64,000 nt of DNA, taken from Streptomyces mobaraensis NBRC 13819 = DSM 40847 (GTDB lineage: Bacteria > Actinomycetota > Actinomycetes > Streptomycetales > Streptomycetaceae). Under the pieces are notes generated by a model, which worked only from the letters and a program-made list of their open reading frames with translations, did not search any database and had not been told where the DNA came from. Location of the stretch: NCBI RefSeq assembly GCF_017916255.1, contig NZ_CP072827.1, positions 4,055,501 to 4,119,500 on the forward strand. Direction: 5' to 3'. A program made the position numbers and the translations under genes. Shown here piece after piece: positions 36,831 to 46,604 of this stretch (the stretch's first letter is position 1; the number at the start of each line of letters is the position of its first letter).

Positions 36831-39302
36831 TTACCGATCCTCGGTGGTCGTCGAGCCTTCCGTCGGCTGGGGTGCGTCGGCCAGTAGGCGGGTGAGGAGG
36901 CGGATCGCGGCCCGTTTGTCGAGGGGGTCGTTGCCGTTGCCGCACTTGGGCGACTGGATGCAGGACGGACAGCCGGTGTCGCACTCGCAGGAGGCGATGG
37001 CCTCGCGGGTCGCGGTGAGCCAGCGGGCGGCCGTGTGGAAGGCGCGTTCGGCGAAGCCGGCGCCTCCCGGGTGGCCGTCGTAGACGAAGACGGTGGGCAG
37101 GAGCGTGTCCGGGTGGAGGGGGACGGAGACGCCCCCGATGTCCCAGCGGTCGCAGGTGGCGAAGAGCGGCAGCATGCCGATCGAGGCGTGCTCCGCGGCG
37201 TGCAGGGCCCCGCCGAGGGCCTCCTGCGGGATTCGGGCCTCGTCGAGCTGGTCCTCGGTGACCGTCCACCACACGGCCCGGGTGCGCAGGGTGCGCGGCG
37301 GCAGGTCCAGCTTGGACTCGCCGAGGACCTCGCCGGTGATGAGCCGGCGCCGGAGGAAGGAGACGACCTGGTTGGTGACCTCGACCGAGCCGAAGCAGAG
37401 GCGTGCGTCCCCCCAAGGGATCTCCCTGACGGTTTCCAGGATGGAGATGGAGGTGGTGTCGCGGGCGGTCGTCGAGTAGGGCGGGTCGGCCTCCTCGACC
37501 AGGGCGACGGAGTCGTCGAGGTCCAGGTGGCGGACGAGATAGCTGCGGCCCTGGTGGAGGTGGACCGCGCCCTCGTGGACGGTGGTGTGCGCGGCGGAGG
37601 CGTCCACGGTGCCCAGCAGCCGTCCGGTGCCCTCCTCGACGACCTGGACGGGGCGCCCGTCCTCGCCGCGGATGCCGGTGAGGTCGGCGGCGCGTTCCCG
37701 GCGGGTCCAGTGCCAGGCGGAGCCGCGGCGGCGGAGCAGCTTGCGGAGTTCCAGCCGGGTGAGCAGGCTCCGCGTCTCCGGGCCGAAGAGTGACAGGTCG
37801 GCCTCGGTGAGCGGCAGTTCCTCGGCCGCCGCGCACAGGTGCGGCGTCAGGACGTAGGGGTTGTCCGGGTCGAGGACGGTGGCCTCCACGGGCTGCCGGA
37901 ACAGGGCGTCCGGGTGGTGCACGAGGTAGGTGTCCAGCGGGTCGTCGCGGGCGACGAGCACGGCGAGGGCGCCCTGCCCCCGGCGGCCCGCGCGGCCGGC
38001 CTGCTGCCATAGCGAGGCCCGGGTGCCCGGGTAGCCGGTCAGCACGACGGCGTCGAGCCCGGCCACGTCCACGCCGAGTTCCAGGGCGGTGGTGGCGGAC
38101 AGGGCGAGCAGTTCGCCGGTGTGGAGGGCGCGCTCGATGGCGCGGCGTTCCTCGGGGAGGTAGCCGCCGCGGTAGGCGGCGACGCGGGAGGGGAGGGAGC
38201 GGTCGACGGCCGCCAGGCGTTCCTGGGCTATCAGGGCGATCAGCTCGGCGCCGCGCCGGGAGCGGACGAAGGCGACGGTGCGGACGCCCTGCACGGCGAG
38301 GTCGGTGAGCAGGTCGGCGGTCTCGGCGGTGGCGGTGCGGCGGACGGGTGCGCCCCGTTCGCCGTGGAGTTCGGTGAGCGGAGGCTCCCAGAGGGCGAAG
38401 ACGAGTTCGCCGCGCGGGGAGGCGTCGTCGGTGATCTCCACCACCGGCACCCCCGTGAGGCGGGAGGCCGCGGCGGCCGGCTCGGAGGCGGTGGCGGAGG
38501 CGAGCAGGAAGACGGGCTCGGAGCCGTAGCGGGCGCAGAGCCGGCGCAGCCGGCGCAGCACCTGGGCGACGTGGGAGCCGAAGACGCCGCGGTAGGTGTG
38601 GCACTCGTCGACGACGACATAGCGCAGGGCGCGCAGGAAGGAGGCCCATCGGGGGTGCGAGGGCAGGATCGAGCGGTGGAGCATGTCGGGGTTGGTGAGC
38701 GCGTAGTTGGCGTACTGCCGCACCCACTCCCGTTCCTCGAAGGGCGTGTCCCCGTCGTAGACGGCGGGCCGGACGGCCTTGCCGAGTGGCGCGGCGAGCT
38801 CGCTCACGGCCCGCCGCTGGTCGGCGGCGAGCGCCTTGGTGGGGGCCAAATAGAGGGCGGTGGCGCCACGGCCGTTGGGGGCCTCGGAGCCGTCCAGCAG
38901 GGTGCTCAGGACGGGCGCCAGGTACGCGAGGGACTTCCCGGAGGCGGTGCCGGTGGCCACCACGGCGGATTCGCCGCGCAGCGCGTGCTCGGCCATGAGC
39001 GCCTGGTGCGCCCACGGCCGGGCGATGCCGACGGCCCGGATGGCGTCGGTCACTTCCGGCCGGATCTTCTCGGGCCAGGGGGCATGACGTCCGGGACGAG
39101 GGGGCAAGTGCTCCGTATGAGTGATGCGTGCAGCCCGGCCTGCCCCGGCGGCGAGTCGGTCGAGGACCGCCCGGGGAGCGGGATGTACGCCCGCCTCCGG
39201 CGGGAGTTGATCGTGGGCCATCGACATCGAGTGTGTCACTGGCGTGACGGACAATGGCGTCAAGGCGTCGTGCGCGCCTGCCGGTAAGTGATTGAATGCC
39301 AT
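36831..39302 (-). CDS. DEAD/DEAH-box helicase of the MrfA/YprA type
   Basis: This 823-residue SF2 helicase has Walker [14 protein letters not shown], a DEAH-like box [10 protein letters not shown], motif III SATAS and motif [13 protein letters not shown]. The C-terminal DUF1998-type Cys cluster is [20 protein letters not shown]. That combination marks the MrfA/Hrq1-like DNA repair helicases; MrfA of Bacillus acts in mitomycin C repair. I start at ATG 39302 ([19 protein letters not shown]), an N-terminus I recall as conserved in Streptomyces. The frame is open to 39791, through antisense of bldG. It is divergent from bldG with only 54 bp between starts. Confidence 0.93.
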   Translation of the reverse strand: MAFNHLPAGAHDALTPLSVTPVTHSMSMAHDQLPPEAGVHPAPRAVLDRLAAGAGRAARITHTEHLPPRPGRHAPWPEKIRPEVTDAIRAVGIARPWAHQALMAEHALRGESAVVATGTASGKSLAYLAPVLSTLLDGSEAPNGRGATALYLAPTKALAADQRRAVSELAAPLGKAVRPAVYDGDTPFEEREWVRQYANYALTNPDMLHRSILPSHPRWASFLRALRYVVVDECHTYRGVFGSHVAQVLRRLRRLCARYGSEPVFLLASATASEPAAAASRLTGVPVVEITDDASPRGELVFALWEPPLTELHGERGAPVRRTATAETADLLTDLAVQGVRTVAFVRSRRGAELIALIAQERLAAVDRSLPSRVAAYRGGYLPEERRAIERALHTGELLALSATTALELGVDVAGLDAVVLTGYPGTRASLWQQAGRAGRRGQGALAVLVARDDPLDTYLVHHPDALFRQPVEATVLDPDNPYVLTPHLCAAAEELPLTEADLSLFGPETRSLLTRLELRKLLRRRGSAWHWTRRERAADLTGIRGEDGRPVQVVEEGTGRLLGTVDASAAHTTVHEGAVHLHQGRSYLVRHLDLDDSVALVEEADPPYSTTARDTTSISILETVREIPWGDARLCFGSVEVTNQVVSFLRRRLITGEVLGESKLDLPPRTLRTRAVWWTVTEDQLDEARIPQEALGGALHAAEHASIGMLPLFATCDRWDIGGVSVPLHPDTLLPTVFVYDGHPGGAGFAERAFHTAARWLTATREAIASCECDTGCPSCIQSPKCGNGNDPLDKRAAIRLLTRLLADAPQPTEGSTTTEDR

Positions 39303-39356
39303 CGCGGCTGCCGATCCATGGGGGGCGACCGCTCGATGCAAGGTGCTGGAGGATCC

Positions 39357-39698
39357 GTGGACCTGTCCCTGTCGACCCGGACCGTTGGCGACCGTACGGT
39401 TGTCGAGGTGGGTGGCGAGATTGATGTGTACACCGCGCCCAAGCTGCGTGAGCAGCTGGTCGAGCTTGTCAACGACGGCAGCTACCACCTCGTCGTGGAC
39501 ATGGAACGGGTCGACTTCCTCGACTCGACCGGTCTCGGCGTGCTGGTCGGTGGCCTGAAGCGGGTGCGGGCGCACGAGGGCTCGCTGCGCCTGGTCTGCA
39601 ACCAGGAGCGCATTCTCAAGATTTTCCGTATCACCGGTCTGACCAAGGTGTTCCCGATCCACACCTCGGTCGATGACGCGGTGCAGGCGACCGACTGA
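39357..39698 (+). CDS. bldG: Anti-sigma factor antagonist BldG
   Basis: This 113-residue STAS-domain protein has the phosphorylatable Ser57 in [15 protein letters not shown] and the conserved [15 protein letters not shown] helix. Sequence and length match my memory of BldG, which is required for aerial hyphae and antibiotics in S. coelicolor and binds anti-sigma factors in a phosphorylation-dependent way. I chose GTG 39357 because GGAGGATCC precedes it; the frame is open to 39288. The adjacent RsbW-like gene is the likely partner kinase. Its promoter must overlap the helicase 5' region. Confidence 0.97.
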   Translation: MDLSLSTRTVGDRTVVEVGGEIDVYTAPKLREQLVELVNDGSYHLVVDMERVDFLDSTGLGVLVGGLKRVRAHEGSLRLVCNQERILKIFRITGLTKVFPIHTSVDDAVQATD

Positions 39699-39811
39699 CG
39701 GTCGTCTGCAGGACTGGTACGCGGGGGTTCCGGGCGGATCGCTCGGTTCCTCCGTGATGTCGCCCTGCCCCGGAGGCGAGGGGGAGGGCACGTACGACTG
39801 AGGGGGATGGG

Positions 39812-40264
39812 ATGGCCACCGTCGAACTGCTCTTCAGTGCCCTTCCCGAGCACGTCCGCACCGCCCGCCTGGTGGCGGCGGCGGTGGCGCGTCGGGCGGG
39901 TGTCGACGAGGCCGTGCTGGACGAGGTGCGGCTGGCCGTGGGCGAAGCGTGCTCACGCGCCGTCGGCCTGCACAGGAACGGCGGCATTTCCTCCCCGGTC
40001 CGGGTCCGGCTCACGGAGGACGAGAAGAAGTTCTCCATCGAGGTGGGCGACGACGCGCCGCACCCGGTGGTCACCGAGGTCGTGGTGGGCGGCACCACGG
40101 TGACGACGGCCGCCGAGCACGACGACGCGGGCGCCGAGGGCGAGGACGACATGGGCCTCGCCGTCATCAGCGGCCTGGTCGACGACGTCGAGGTGTCCGC
40201 CGACGAGAACGGCGGCGTCATCCGGATGAGCTGGCCGACGACCTCGGCGGCCATCCTGCCGTAG
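39812..40264 (+). CDS. RsbW-like anti-sigma factor
   Basis: This 150-residue GHKL-type ATPase/kinase has an N-box-like helix (EAVLDEVRLAVGEACSRAV) and a Bergerat-fold segment EVGDDAP...MGLAVISGLVDDVEVS. Such proteins hold sigma factors and phosphorylate antagonists such as BldG. It lies 113 bp downstream of bldG on the same strand, as in other streptomycetes. An acidic stretch (AEHDDAGAEGEDD) separates the two halves of the nucleotide pocket. Confidence 0.9.
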   Translation: MATVELLFSALPEHVRTARLVAAAVARRAGVDEAVLDEVRLAVGEACSRAVGLHRNGGISSPVRVRLTEDEKKFSIEVGDDAPHPVVTEVVVGGTTVTTAAEHDDAGAEGEDDMGLAVISGLVDDVEVSADENGGVIRMSWPTTSAAILP

Positions 40265-40647
40265 CCCCGCGTCCGCCGTTCGGTCCAGTGGCGGCTGCCG
40301 GATCCGCCGTAGCCGTGGGCGATGGCGGAATTCGCTTGTCTACCCCGGCTTTTCTGTCGGCTTTTCGCTCCCTCGGGTAACCGGTTCCGCCGGTCCCGTC
40401 AGGAAAGGGCCGCCCGGCCGGAAACGGGTGAAAGGCATTTCCCGATCTTCACGGGCGGCCCGTCGAGTGTACGGATCATCCACGGATTCTCCACCGGAGA
40501 AGACTCATTCCGTTTGTGGCGCCCTGTTGGGACCTCGTCATGCTCCCTACAATCCGTCCATCTTGAGCTCAGGACGCCTGAGCGTGGCGGCCGTCTCGTG
40601 TACACGGTCCGGCCGCGCGCCCATGTGCCAAACGTCAAGGAGGACGA
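40265..40647. promoter_or_regulatory. 383-bp leader/control region before the pyrophosphatase
   Basis: No gene is seen. Structures present are a 10-bp perfect inverted repeat with a 35-nt centre (gggccgcccg 40407-40416 / cgggcggccc 40452-40461) and a 7-bp hairpin (gctcagg / cctgagc, 40567-40583). The first may end the bldG operon. A strong ribosome site AAGGAGG sits just before ATG 40648. Confidence 0.5.
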
Positions 40648-43083
40648 ATGGCGGGGCCCTTCACCCCTGAACAGGTGGTCTTCACTCAGAATCTCGCGGT
40701 CGAGCTCACCGGCGGCAACCGCGTCCTCGTGATCGTCATCGCGGCCGTGGCCCTCGCGGCTCTCGTGGTGGCCGTGGTCTTGGTGCGGCAGGTGCTGGCG
40801 GCCGGAGAAGGCACCGAGAACATGAAGAGAATCGCCGCGGCTGTACAGGAAGGCGCGAACGCCTATCTGGCGCGGCAGTTGCGGACGCTCGGCGCGTTCG
40901 CCGTGGTCGTGTTCTTCCTCCTCATGCTTCTTCCGGCCGACAACTGGTCGCAGCGTCTGGGGCGTTCGGCGTTCTTTCTGGTCGGTGCGCTTTTCTCCGC
41001 GGCCACCGGCTATATCGGTATGTGGCTCGCGGTGCGCAGTAATGTGCGCGTGGCCGCCGCGGCGCGGGAGGCGGCGCTTTCCGCGGCCGAATCCCCAGCG
41101 GGTTCCTCCGCCGTCCCGGGACCGGGGAACACGCCGGCCGTCGGGGCGGTGGATGCCACGGCCGCCTCGCACCGGGCCATGAAGATCGCGTTCCGTACGG
41201 GCGGCGTCGTCGGCATGTTCACCGTCGGCCTCGGCCTGCTCGGCGCGTCCTGCGTGGTGCTCGTCTACGCGGCCGACGCGCCCAAGGTGCTGGAGGGTTT
41301 CGGCTTCGGGGCGGCGCTGCTGGCCATGTTCATGCGGGTCGGCGGCGGCATCTTCACCAAGGCGGCCGACGTCGGCGCCGACCTGGTGGGCAAGGTGGAG
41401 CAGGGCATCCCCGAGGACGATCCGCGCAACGCCGCCACCATCGCCGACAACGTGGGCGACAACGTCGGCGACTGCGCGGGCATGGCGGCCGACCTCTTCG
41501 AGTCGTACGCCGTGACCCTGGTCGCCGCGCTGATCCTCGGCAAGGCGGCCTTCGGCGACTCCGGGCTCGCCTTCCCCCTCCTCGTGCCCGCGATCGGCGT
41601 GATCACCGCCATGATCGGCATCTTCGCGGTGGCGCCGCGCCGGGCCGACCGGAGCGGGATGACGGCCATCAACCGGGGTTTCTTCGTCTCGGCCGTCATC
41701 TCCCTCGCGTTCGTGGCGGTGGCCGTCTACGCCTACCTGCCGTCCAGCTACGCGGATCTGAACGGCCTCGGCGACCCCTCCATCAGCGGCCATGACGGCG
41801 ATCCGCGGGTGCTGGCGCTGGTCGCCGTCGCCATCGGGATCGTCCTGGCGGCGCTCATCCAGCAGCTCACGGGCTACTTCACGGAGACCGGCCGGCGGCC
41901 CGTGCGCGACATCGGCAAGACCTCGCTGACCGGCCCGGCGACCGTCGTCCTCGCGGGCATCTCGGTGGGGCTGGAGTCGGCCGTCTACTCCGCCGTGCTG
42001 ATCGCCCTCGGCGTCTACGGGGCGTTTCTGCTGGGCGGCACGTCCATCATGCTCGCGCTCTTCGCCGTCGCCCTGGCCGGGACCGGCCTGCTGACCACGG
42101 TGGGCGTCATCGTGGCGATGGACACCTTCGGTCCGGTCTCCGACAACGCCCAGGGCATCGCCGAGATGTCCGGGGACGTCGAGGGTGCCGGGGCGCAGGT
42201 GCTGACCGAGCTCGACGCGGTGGGCAACACCACCAAGGCCATCACCAAGGGCATCGCCATCGCCACGGCCGTCCTCGCCGCGTCCGCGCTCTTCGGCTCG
42301 TACCGGGACGCGATCGGGACGGCGGTCCAGGACGTGGGCGCGAAGCCGACCGAGATGAACCTGAGCCTGGACATCTCGCAGCCCAACAACCTGGTGGGCC
42401 TGATCCTGGGCGCGGCCGTCGTCTTCCTCTTCTCCGGACTGGCCATCAACGCCGTGTCGCGGTCGGCGGGTTCGGTGGTGTACGAGGTGCGTCGGCAGTT
42501 CCGTGAGCACCCCGGGATCATGGATTACACCGAGAAACCGGAGTACGGCCGCGTCGTCGACATCTGCACCAAGGACGCGCTGCGGGAACTGGCCACTCCG
42601 GGGCTGCTCGCGGTCATGGCGCCCATCGCGGTCGGCTTCGCCCTGGGCGTCGGCGCGCTCGGTTCGTACCTGGCGGGCGCGATCGGCGCCGGCACGCTGA
42701 TGGCCGTGTTCCTGGCCAACTCCGGTGGCGCCTGGGACAACGCCAAGAAGCTGGTGGAAGACGGCCACCACGGCGGCAAGGGCGGCGAGGCACACGCCGC
42801 CACGGTCATCGGCGACACGGTCGGCGATCCGTTCAAGGACACCGCGGGACCGGCCATCAACCCGCTGCTCAAGGTGATGAACCTGGTGGCGCTGCTCATC
42901 GCGCCGGCGGTGGTGAAGTTCTCGTACGGCGCCGACGCGAGCAGGCCGCTGCGGATCGGCGTGGCGGTGCTGGCCGCGTTGGTGATCGTCGCCGCCGTGT
43001 ACGTGTCCAAGCGGCGGAGCGTCACCGTCGACGCCGGCGCCGACCGGTCGACGCAGCCGACCGATCCGGCGGTGGTGTCCTGA
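40648..43083 (+). CDS. hppA: Membrane-bound proton-pumping pyrophosphatase
   Basis: This 811-residue, ~16-helix enzyme hydrolyses pyrophosphate to pump protons across the membrane. The substrate site is complete: KAADVGADLVGKVEQGIPEDDPRNAATIADNVGDNVGDCAGM, and later DTVGDPFKDTAGPAINPLLK. The diagnostic position in GNTTKAITKG carries Lys where K+-dependent enzymes have Ala, so it should be K+-independent. Residues about 135-175 contain an extra Ala/Ser/Pro-rich cytoplasmic loop. It is monocistronic with a strong ribosome site. Confidence 0.97.
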   Translation: MAGPFTPEQVVFTQNLAVELTGGNRVLVIVIAAVALAALVVAVVLVRQVLAAGEGTENMKRIAAAVQEGANAYLARQLRTLGAFAVVVFFLLMLLPADNWSQRLGRSAFFLVGALFSAATGYIGMWLAVRSNVRVAAAAREAALSAAESPAGSSAVPGPGNTPAVGAVDATAASHRAMKIAFRTGGVVGMFTVGLGLLGASCVVLVYAADAPKVLEGFGFGAALLAMFMRVGGGIFTKAADVGADLVGKVEQGIPEDDPRNAATIADNVGDNVGDCAGMAADLFESYAVTLVAALILGKAAFGDSGLAFPLLVPAIGVITAMIGIFAVAPRRADRSGMTAINRGFFVSAVISLAFVAVAVYAYLPSSYADLNGLGDPSISGHDGDPRVLALVAVAIGIVLAALIQQLTGYFTETGRRPVRDIGKTSLTGPATVVLAGISVGLESAVYSAVLIALGVYGAFLLGGTSIMLALFAVALAGTGLLTTVGVIVAMDTFGPVSDNAQGIAEMSGDVEGAGAQVLTELDAVGNTTKAITKGIAIATAVLAASALFGSYRDAIGTAVQDVGAKPTEMNLSLDISQPNNLVGLILGAAVVFLFSGLAINAVSRSAGSVVYEVRRQFREHPGIMDYTEKPEYGRVVDICTKDALRELATPGLLAVMAPIAVGFALGVGALGSYLAGAIGAGTLMAVFLANSGGAWDNAKKLVEDGHHGGKGGEAHAATVIGDTVGDPFKDTAGPAINPLLKVMNLVALLIAPAVVKFSYGADASRPLRIGVAVLAALVIVAAVYVSKRRSVTVDAGADRSTQPTDPAVVS

Positions 43084-43375
43084 CGGCGGACGCCGGCGGA
43101 AGCGCGGGCGGGACGGCGTGGGGCCGTCGCCGGACGGTGTGTCACCCGCCGTTCCGGCCGGGAGCCGTCCCGCTCGCGCGGGTCCGCCCGATCCGGTGGT
43201 CGGGCGTGCCGGTGTTGCGTCCGATCGTCCGGACGGCGTGTCGCGGCGCGGCGAACGCCACATCGAGATTGCCGTAAATGGCGAGGTAGGAGGTCATATG
43301 GGATGCTCGGCTCGCGGGCCGTGCCGGTGGGACGTGTAAGTTCCGGGGCCGAGAGCCATTGAAGGGACCGATCCG

Positions 43376-43948
43376 GTGAACAAGAAGCTTTTGGCCGCAC
43401 TGTCCGGCGGTGCGGCGCTCGTCCTGGCGCTGACGGGATGCGGTGGCGGCGGCGAGGACAAGGGCAAGAAGCTCGACGACTGGGCCAAGAAGGTCTGCGA
43501 CACGATGCAGCCCCAGGTCAAGAAGATCCAGCAGGCCAACGCCTCGATCACCTCCGTGCGGACGGAGGAGGACTCGAAGAAGGTCCAGCGGACGGACTCG
43601 GCCGCCTTCCAGGCCAACGTCGACGCGTACAACGCCCTCGCGCAGTCCGTGCAGAACGCGGGCGCGCCGCCCGTCGACGACGGCAAGGCCAACCAGGAGG
43701 ACGCCGTCAAGGCGCTCAAGGACCTCTCCGCGTCGTACAAGAACCTGAAGACGAAGGTCGACGCGCTCGACACGTCCGACCGGGCCAAGTTCTCCGAGGG
43801 CCTGAAGAACATGGCCGCGGACCTCGGGCAGCTGAGCGGCAAGAGCGGTGACGCGCTCAAGAAGTTCCAGTCGGGCGACGCCGGTCAGGCGATGGCCAAG
43901 CAGGAGTCCTGCAAGATCCCGGCGTCCATGCCGCCCGCGCAGGTCTGA
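43376..43948 (+). CDS. Small secreted lipoprotein
   Basis: This 190-residue lipoprotein has an N-terminal signal MNKKLLAALSGGAALVLALTGC (lipobox LTGC, Cys22). The mature part is a Lys/Asp/Ala-rich helical protein without a recognised domain. Its regular heptad-like helices (KNLKTKVDALDTSDRAKFSEGLKNM) suggest a helical bundle. A second Cys pair (KVCDTM and ESCKIP) probably bridges the ends. GTG 43376 follows GAAGGGA. The function is unknown. Confidence 0.88.
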   Translation: MNKKLLAALSGGAALVLALTGCGGGGEDKGKKLDDWAKKVCDTMQPQVKKIQQANASITSVRTEEDSKKVQRTDSAAFQANVDAYNALAQSVQNAGAPPVDDGKANQEDAVKALKDLSASYKNLKTKVDALDTSDRAKFSEGLKNMAADLGQLSGKSGDALKKFQSGDAGQAMAKQESCKIPASMPPAQV

Positions 43949-44021
43949 TCCTCCGGGCGCCGGCGCGGGAGGCCGCGGCGGGCTGTCACGGATTGTCAGT
44001 GGTGCCCCCGACAATGGTTCC

Positions 44022-45554
44022 GTGAGTACGCTGCCTTCCGCCGACGCACCTGTCCCGTCCGCGCGCACCGCCCGGCTGCGCGACGCCCTGCTCGCCGCCG
44101 CCTTCACGGCCGACGGTCTGCTCGAACTGCTCGGCGCCCCCGCCTACGCCGCGCTCGCGCGCAGCGAGACCGTCCCCGCCCTGCGCGCCACCCGGGGGGA
44201 CGGTCCGCTGGAGACCCTGGTCCGGCTCTTCCTGCTGCAGCGGTCCGTCCCCGCCGCGCGGGCCGCCGCCGCGCTCCCCCTGGAGGACTGCCTCGCCGAC
44301 GGCTGGCTGGTCCGCGACGGCGACGCGGTCCGCGCGAGCGTCGACGTGCGCCCCTACGGCGGTCCCGAGGGGCAGGACTGGTGGATCGTCTCCGACCTCG
44401 GCTGCGCGGTCGGCGGCGCGGGCGGCATCGCCGGGGGCGGTGCGGGCCCGGCCGGCATCGACCGCTCGGAGCTCGTCCTCGGCGTCGGCGGCGCCTCCAC
44501 CACGCTCGCCGGCATCACGGTCCGTACGCCGGTCGGGAGCGCCCTCGACCTCGGCACCGGTTCCGGCATCCAGGCGCTGCACGCGGCCCAGCACGCCGGC
44601 CGCGTCACCGCGACCGACCTGAACCCGCGCGCCCTGCGCTTCGCCCGGCTCACGCTGGCGCTCTCCGGCGCGCCCGAGGCGGATCTGCGCCAGGGTTCGC
44701 TGTTCGAGCCGGTGGCCGGTGAGACGTACGACCTGATCGTCTCGAACCCGCCGTTCGTCATCTCGCCGGGGGCCCGGCTCACCTACCGGGACGGCGGCAT
44801 GGGCGGGGACGACCTCTGCCGCACGCTGGTGTCCCAGGCGGCGGACCGGCTCAACGACGGCGGCTACTGCCAGTTGCTCGCCAACTGGCAGCACGTGGAG
44901 GGGGAGGACTGGCGGGAGCGGCTGTCGTCCTGGGTCCCGGCCGGCTGCGACGCCTGGATCGTCCAGCGGGAGGTCCAGGACGTGGCCCAGTACGCCGAGC
45001 TGTGGCTGCGGGACGCGGGGGACCACCGCGCCTCCCCCGAGGAGTACGCCGCGCGGTACGACGCGTGGCTCGCGGAGTTCGAGGATCGGCGGACGAAGGG
45101 GGTCGGGTTCGGCTGGATCACGCTGCGCAAGTCGGGGGCCGAGCGGCCTTCGGTGATCGCCGAGGAGTGGCCGCACCCGGTGGAGCAGCCGCTGGGCGAG
45201 AGCATCCGCGCCCATTTCGAACGGCAGGAGTTCCTGCGCACGCACGACGACGCGGCGCTGCTGGAAGCCCGCTTCCGGCTCGCCCCCGAGGTCGTCCAGG
45301 AGCAGGTCGGGCTGCCGGGCGCGGAGGATCCGGAGCATGTGGTGCTGCGGCAGAACCGGGGCATGCGCCGCGCCACCAAGGTGGACACGGTGGGAGCGGG
45401 GTTCGCCGGGGTCTGTGACGGGACTCTCAGCGCGGGCCGCATCCTCGACGCGATCGCCCAGCTCGTCGGCGAGGATCCGGTCCTGCTGCGCGACCGGACG
45501 CCCGAGGCGATCAGGCTGCTGGTGGAGCAGGGGTTCCTGACCCCGGAGGGCTGA
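44022..45554 (+). CDS. Class I SAM-dependent methyltransferase (MTS type, two-domain)
   Basis: This 510-residue methyltransferase has an N-terminal helical domain (residues 1-125). The SAM-binding Rossmann fold shows LDLGTGSGIQALHAA (motif I) and SNPPFVIS, the NPP[FY] motif of enzymes that methylate exocyclic nitrogens of bases or glutamine. A C-terminal winged region reads GRILDAIAQLVGEDP. RNA or protein N-methylation is therefore likely, but the target is unknown. I start at GTG 44022; the frame runs further upstream without coding character. Confidence 0.9.
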   Translation: MSTLPSADAPVPSARTARLRDALLAAAFTADGLLELLGAPAYAALARSETVPALRATRGDGPLETLVRLFLLQRSVPAARAAAALPLEDCLADGWLVRDGDAVRASVDVRPYGGPEGQDWWIVSDLGCAVGGAGGIAGGGAGPAGIDRSELVLGVGGASTTLAGITVRTPVGSALDLGTGSGIQALHAAQHAGRVTATDLNPRALRFARLTLALSGAPEADLRQGSLFEPVAGETYDLIVSNPPFVISPGARLTYRDGGMGGDDLCRTLVSQAADRLNDGGYCQLLANWQHVEGEDWRERLSSWVPAGCDAWIVQREVQDVAQYAELWLRDAGDHRASPEEYAARYDAWLAEFEDRRTKGVGFGWITLRKSGAERPSVIAEEWPHPVEQPLGESIRAHFERQEFLRTHDDAALLEARFRLAPEVVQEQVGLPGAEDPEHVVLRQNRGMRRATKVDTVGAGFAGVCDGTLSAGRILDAIAQLVGEDPVLLRDRTPEAIRLLVEQGFLTPEG

Positions 45555-45592
45555 GGGGCCCGCCGGACGCGGGGCTTCGCCCGCGAGCGCTG

Positions 45593-45619
45593 GGAGCGGC
45601 CCCGTGGCGGGGCCGCTTC
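45593..45619. terminator. Bidirectional terminator
   Basis: A 10-bp perfect stem (agcggccccg / cggggccgct), plus flanking wobble pairs, with loop tgg lies between the convergent methyltransferase and TM2 genes. Confidence 0.7.
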
Positions 45620-45644
45620 CGGGGACGGCCGCGTTCGCGGGGTG

Positions 45645-45926
45645 TCAGCCGCGGAGCACGTGGCCGTTCTTGTCGGTGCGGGTGTTGCTGACGAGGAAGA
45701 TGATTCCGTCGATCAGGGCCCAGAAGCCGAGGCCGCCGCAGGTGAGGAGCTGGGCGATGCCCATGCCCACGTGGCCGGTGTAGAAGCGGCCGATGCCGAG
45801 GCCGCCCAGGAAGAGCTGGAGGATTCCGGCCACGATCTTGGACTTCTCGGAGTACGGCTGCCCGTTGGGGGCGTAGCCGAAGGGCGCCGGCGGACCCTGG
45901 TAGGGCGGCGGGGCGGGGTACGACAT
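45645..45926 (-). CDS. TM2-domain protein (copy 1)
   Basis: This 93-residue membrane protein has a short Pro/Tyr-rich N-terminus followed by the TM2 domain: KSKIVAGILQLFLGGLGIGRFYTGHVGMGIAQLLTCGGLGFWALIDGII, with two helices and the central GIGRFYTG turn. TM2 proteins are widespread and of unknown bacterial function. A close paralogue lies 670 bp upstream (46597-47007) on the same strand, with a DUF2752 gene between. Confidence 0.9.
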   Translation of the reverse strand: MSYPAPPPYQGPPAPFGYAPNGQPYSEKSKIVAGILQLFLGGLGIGRFYTGHVGMGIAQLLTCGGLGFWALIDGIIFLVSNTRTDKNGHVLRG

Positions 45927-46175
45927 GGGTGGACTCCTAAGCGGTCGGAGGTAGCCGTCGGCCCGTCGAAGGGGGAAGGGCCGGTACGGCGGCGATCAAC
46001 CAGACCGGAGGGTCACGCGGGAGGTTGTGCCGGATCGGTAATCGTGATCATTCGGTGACAGGGCGGACGGCAGGGCGCGGGCCGGGCCGGGCGAGGCGGA
46101 TTGACGGCGTGTGAGGTCGGTCGGCACGTGTCCGGTTGGCCGAAACCGGTCGGTCGGCGCGGCCGGTCGGCGGCG

Positions 46176-46604
46176 TCATCCGGTGATATTGCGCACCAGC
46201 GTCCAGGCCACCGCGGTCCCCAGGACGGCGGCCGTCCCGCCCCGGCCGAGCCGCGGCCGGTAGCGGCGGCCCCGCAGCCCTTCGGCGAGCCAGCGGCCGC
46301 AGAGGTACGTGGCCGCGGGCAGGCCGAGGAGCAGCAGCAGCGCGTTGTCGTGGAACGCGGCGCCGAGATCCCCGTGCAGCAGGTCGTACGCCATGCGCGT
46401 GCCGCCGCAGGCCGGGCAGAGCAGTCCCGTCGCCCAGTGGAACGGGCAGCGGGGAAGCCACTGCCCGGGGCGGTGCGGATCGGTGCCCCACAGGTAGGCG
46501 GCCCCGGCCGCCCCGGCCGCGAGGGCCCCGAGCGGTGCCGCGGCCGGGTGGCGGACGGCGCGCGCGAGTCCGGCACGCGCCCCGCGGGGTGGCTTCTCAG
46601 CCAC
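46176..46604 (-). CDS. DUF2752 membrane protein
   Basis: This 142-residue protein has about three transmembrane helices and the DUF2752 hallmark WATGLLCPACGGTRMAYDLLHGD (CPxCGxTR). Two conserved Cys could bind a metal. The function is unknown. The start is GTG 46604, overlapping the upstream TM2 gene by 8 bp, so the two are cotranslated. In Streptomyces DUF2752 and TM2 genes frequently adjoin. Confidence 0.88.
   Translation of the reverse strand: MAEKPPRGARAGLARAVRHPAAAPLGALAAGAAGAAYLWGTDPHRPGQWLPRCPFHWATGLLCPACGGTRMAYDLLHGDLGAAFHDNALLLLLGLPAATYLCGRWLAEGLRGRRYRPRLGRGGTAAVLGTAVAWTLVRNITG

Noticed and set aside
36094..39015. 973-residue minus-strand open frame
   Set aside because: Shadow of the helicase in another frame; almost only Arg/Pro/Ala/Gly.
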